Source: Sphingobacterium phlebotomi
GTDB lineage: Bacteria; Bacteroidota; Bacteroidia; Sphingobacteriales; Sphingobacteriaceae
Assembly: GCF_008180195.1 (NCBI RefSeq)
Contig: NZ_VTAV01000013.1
Coordinates: forward strand, 82,151-146,150
Length of the DNA: 64,000 bases
Reading direction: 5' to 3'
Below, piece by piece: positions 62,918-64,000 of this stretch (its first letter is position 1; each line of letters begins with the position of its first letter). The position numbers and the translations under genes are program-made. The notes beneath the pieces were generated by a model. That model ran no database searches. It was not told the DNA's origin and saw nothing but the letters and a program-made list of their open reading frames with translations.

Positions 62918-63869
62918 TATAATCTTCTATATATTGACTTCCTTGCTTCACTCCTCGGCTTTCTAAACCTTTATCAATATGGGTCTGTATTTTTGATTTT
63001 GGAAAACCCCAATTAGGCGCAATCAACAATTCCCTATCAGCAATACCAAAAATACGTTGGATGATAATATCAGGGCGCAATAAAGGAATAAATTTAGCCA
63101 AGAAATCCGTATATTCCTCTATAGAAAATAACTTAAATGGATCTCGTTTATATTTTACGCCCATGATAGAACCTTCTACAATATGGAGATGATGCAATTT
63201 GACAAACTTTATTTGAGGATGCTTATTAATTTCGTCGGCATACCGAAGCATCATTTCTTCTGTCTCCCAAGGGAAACCGAAAATTGTATGTACACATAGC
63301 TCCAATTTTGTCTTTTGAAGCATACGCATAGTGGAAAGAAATTCATCATGAGAACAACCTCTGTTGATCTGCTCCAATGTATCATTATAAATCGATTCCA
63401 TGCCCATTTCCAGATCGACATCAAACTGATCAGTATAAGATTCCAATAAATCAATTTTCTCAAAATCCAAACAATCCGGACGTGTGCCAACAGATAGACC
63501 TAGTGTATTTTCTGGGTCTATGCTTAAAGCTTCGTCATACATCATCTTTAGCAAATGTGTAGGTGCATACGTATTAGTATTCGGTTGAAAATAAATAATG
63601 AATTTCTCCGCACCGTATGAATTTCGCGCTCTTGCTATACCATTTTCAACCTGCTCTCGAATAGAAGGTATTTTACGGGCAGTATCGGGTGTAAAAGAGT
63701 CTACGTTACAGTATGTACAACCGCCATAGCCTTTACTGCCATCCCGGTTAGGACAAGTAAAATTACCATCTACAATAACTTTAAACACCTTTTGTCCGTC
63801 ATACTTTTCTTTTAAGTATGCTCCATAATGATTATACGGTTTTATACCGCTATCTAGTAAAGTAGCCAT
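62910..63869 (-). CDS. TIGR01212/YhcC-family radical SAM protein
   Basis: A 319-residue radical SAM enzyme. The cluster cysteines are Cys39, Cys51 and Cys54 (C-x11-C-x2-C), the wide spacing characteristic of the YhcC group rather than the standard CxxxCxxC. SAM-binding and barrel motifs follow (FIIYFQPNTNTYAP, VDLEMGMESIYNDTLEQINRGCSHDE). The end has ADRELLIAPNWGFPKSK. The biochemical role of this family is not settled. A -7 box (63876-63883) lies directly upstream, predicting an almost leaderless mRNA. Confidence 0.9.
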   Translation of the reverse strand: MATLLDSGIKPYNHYGAYLKEKYDGQKVFKVIVDGNFTCPNRDGSKGYGGCTYCNVDSFTPDTARKIPSIREQVENGIARARNSYGAEKFIIYFQPNTNTYAPTHLLKMMYDEALSIDPENTLGLSVGTRPDCLDFEKIDLLESYTDQFDVDLEMGMESIYNDTLEQINRGCSHDEFLSTMRMLQKTKLELCVHTIFGFPWETEEMMLRYADEINKHPQIKFVKLHHLHIVEGSIMGVKYKRDPFKLFSIEEYTDFLAKFIPLLRPDIIIQRIFGIADRELLIAPNWGFPKSKIQTHIDKGLESRGVKQGSQYIEDYKN

Positions 63870-63875
63870 CTTTTA

Positions 63876-63883
63876 CAAAGATA
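63876..63883 (-). promoter_or_regulatory. Bacteroidota -7 box (TATCTTTG) for the radical SAM gene
   Basis: Exact TAnnTTTG on the minus strand, 6 bases before the ATG at 63869. The -33 element is not clear. Confidence 0.5.
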
Positions 63884-63923
63884 CTAATTAGTAACGAGTA
63901 ATGTGTGCAGTGAAGGCGGTCCG

Positions 63924-63961
63924 CAAAACAAAAAAGCCCCTGCAGTTATGACTGCAGGGGC
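63924..63961 (-). terminator. Terminator of the rRNA operon
   Basis: Perfect 11-bp GC-rich arms (63936-63946 and 63951-63961) with a 4-base loop; on the minus strand a TTTTTTGTTTTG run follows. It lies just downstream of the 5S rRNA 3' end. Confidence 0.85.
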
Positions 63962-63970
63962 CTGTATAGG

Positions 63971-64000
63971 ATTCGGCACCGACCTACTCTCCCACCTTTT
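63971..64000 (-). rRNA. rrf: 5S rRNA, 3' end only (gene continues past the right edge)
   Basis: On the minus strand the last bases read AGGTGGGAGAGTAGGTCGG followed by TGCC, the conserved 3' part of Bacteroidota 5S rRNA. The exact 3' end is uncertain by a few bases. It implies an rRNA operon just outside the window, transcribed towards the left. Confidence 0.85.

Noticed and set aside
1..64000. CRISPR arrays, insertion sequences, prophage genes, tRNAs
   Set aside because: I saw no regularly spaced repeats, transposase or integrase motifs, phage structural genes or cloverleaf sequences.

Overview
The window looks like a chromosomal segment of a Bacteroidota bacterium, most likely family Sphingobacteriaceae (Sphingobacterium/Olivibacter/Parapedobacter type). 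Evidence: a SusC/SusD pair with BACON-type lipoprotein partners, a fused CcoNO cbb3 oxidase, MetallophosN/C phosphoesterase architecture, an extended Bacteroidota Rho, moderate-to-low GC, and several promoters of the Bacteroidota type (TTTG, about 18-21 bp, TAnnTTTG). Genes are dense and I see no insertion sequence, prophage, CRISPR array or tRNA. The last bases are the 3' end of a 5S rRNA gene on the minus strand, so an rRNA operon lies just beyond the right edge.

Layout. 1-9 kb: a beta-propeller/outer-membrane protein cut by the left edge, then housekeeping genes (pgk, sppA, folK, an orphan Hpt domain, pssA, rho). 9-20 kb: two paralogous BadF/NagK-type kinases, a UPF0173 hydrolase, YbaB/EbfC, thymidine kinase, glutathione peroxidase, an M61 peptidase, a long-chain acyl-CoA ligase and a YihY protein, plus two unrecognised genes.

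20.3-42.7 kb: a catabolic island of 15 genes, all on the minus strand, with a divergent DeoR/GlpR-type regulator (42895-43665) at its head. It encodes two MFS permeases, an FAD oxidoreductase, a 2-hydroxyacid dehydrogenase, two different FGGY kinases, a histidine phosphatase, a GDPD phosphodiesterase, SusC, SusD, a BACON lipoprotein, a metallophosphoesterase lipoprotein, a GH106-like glycosidase and two endonuclease/exonuclease/phosphatase-fold proteins. The mix of one glycosidase, several phosphoesterases and FGGY kinases under a DeoR-type regulator suggests uptake and breakdown of a phosphodiester-linked polyol- or sugar-containing glycan. This is inference; the substrate is unknown. AT-rich words repeated upstream of both MFS genes may be operators for the regulator.

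43.7-54.2 kb: a 906-residue MG2-like/plug-like surface protein, a cardiolipin synthase and an RND efflux system (adaptor, pump, outer-membrane factor). 54.2-60.0 kb: a cbb3 oxidase locus (ccoNO, ccoQ, ccoP, ccoG, ccoH, TauE/DsbD-like) with a possible FNR-type site upstream. 60.2-64 kb: a lytic transglycosylase, RluB-type pseudouridine synthase, a MazG-like pyrophosphohydrolase, a YhcC-type radical SAM protein and the 5S end with its terminator.

All functional calls come from reading motifs and family resemblance; no database search was run.
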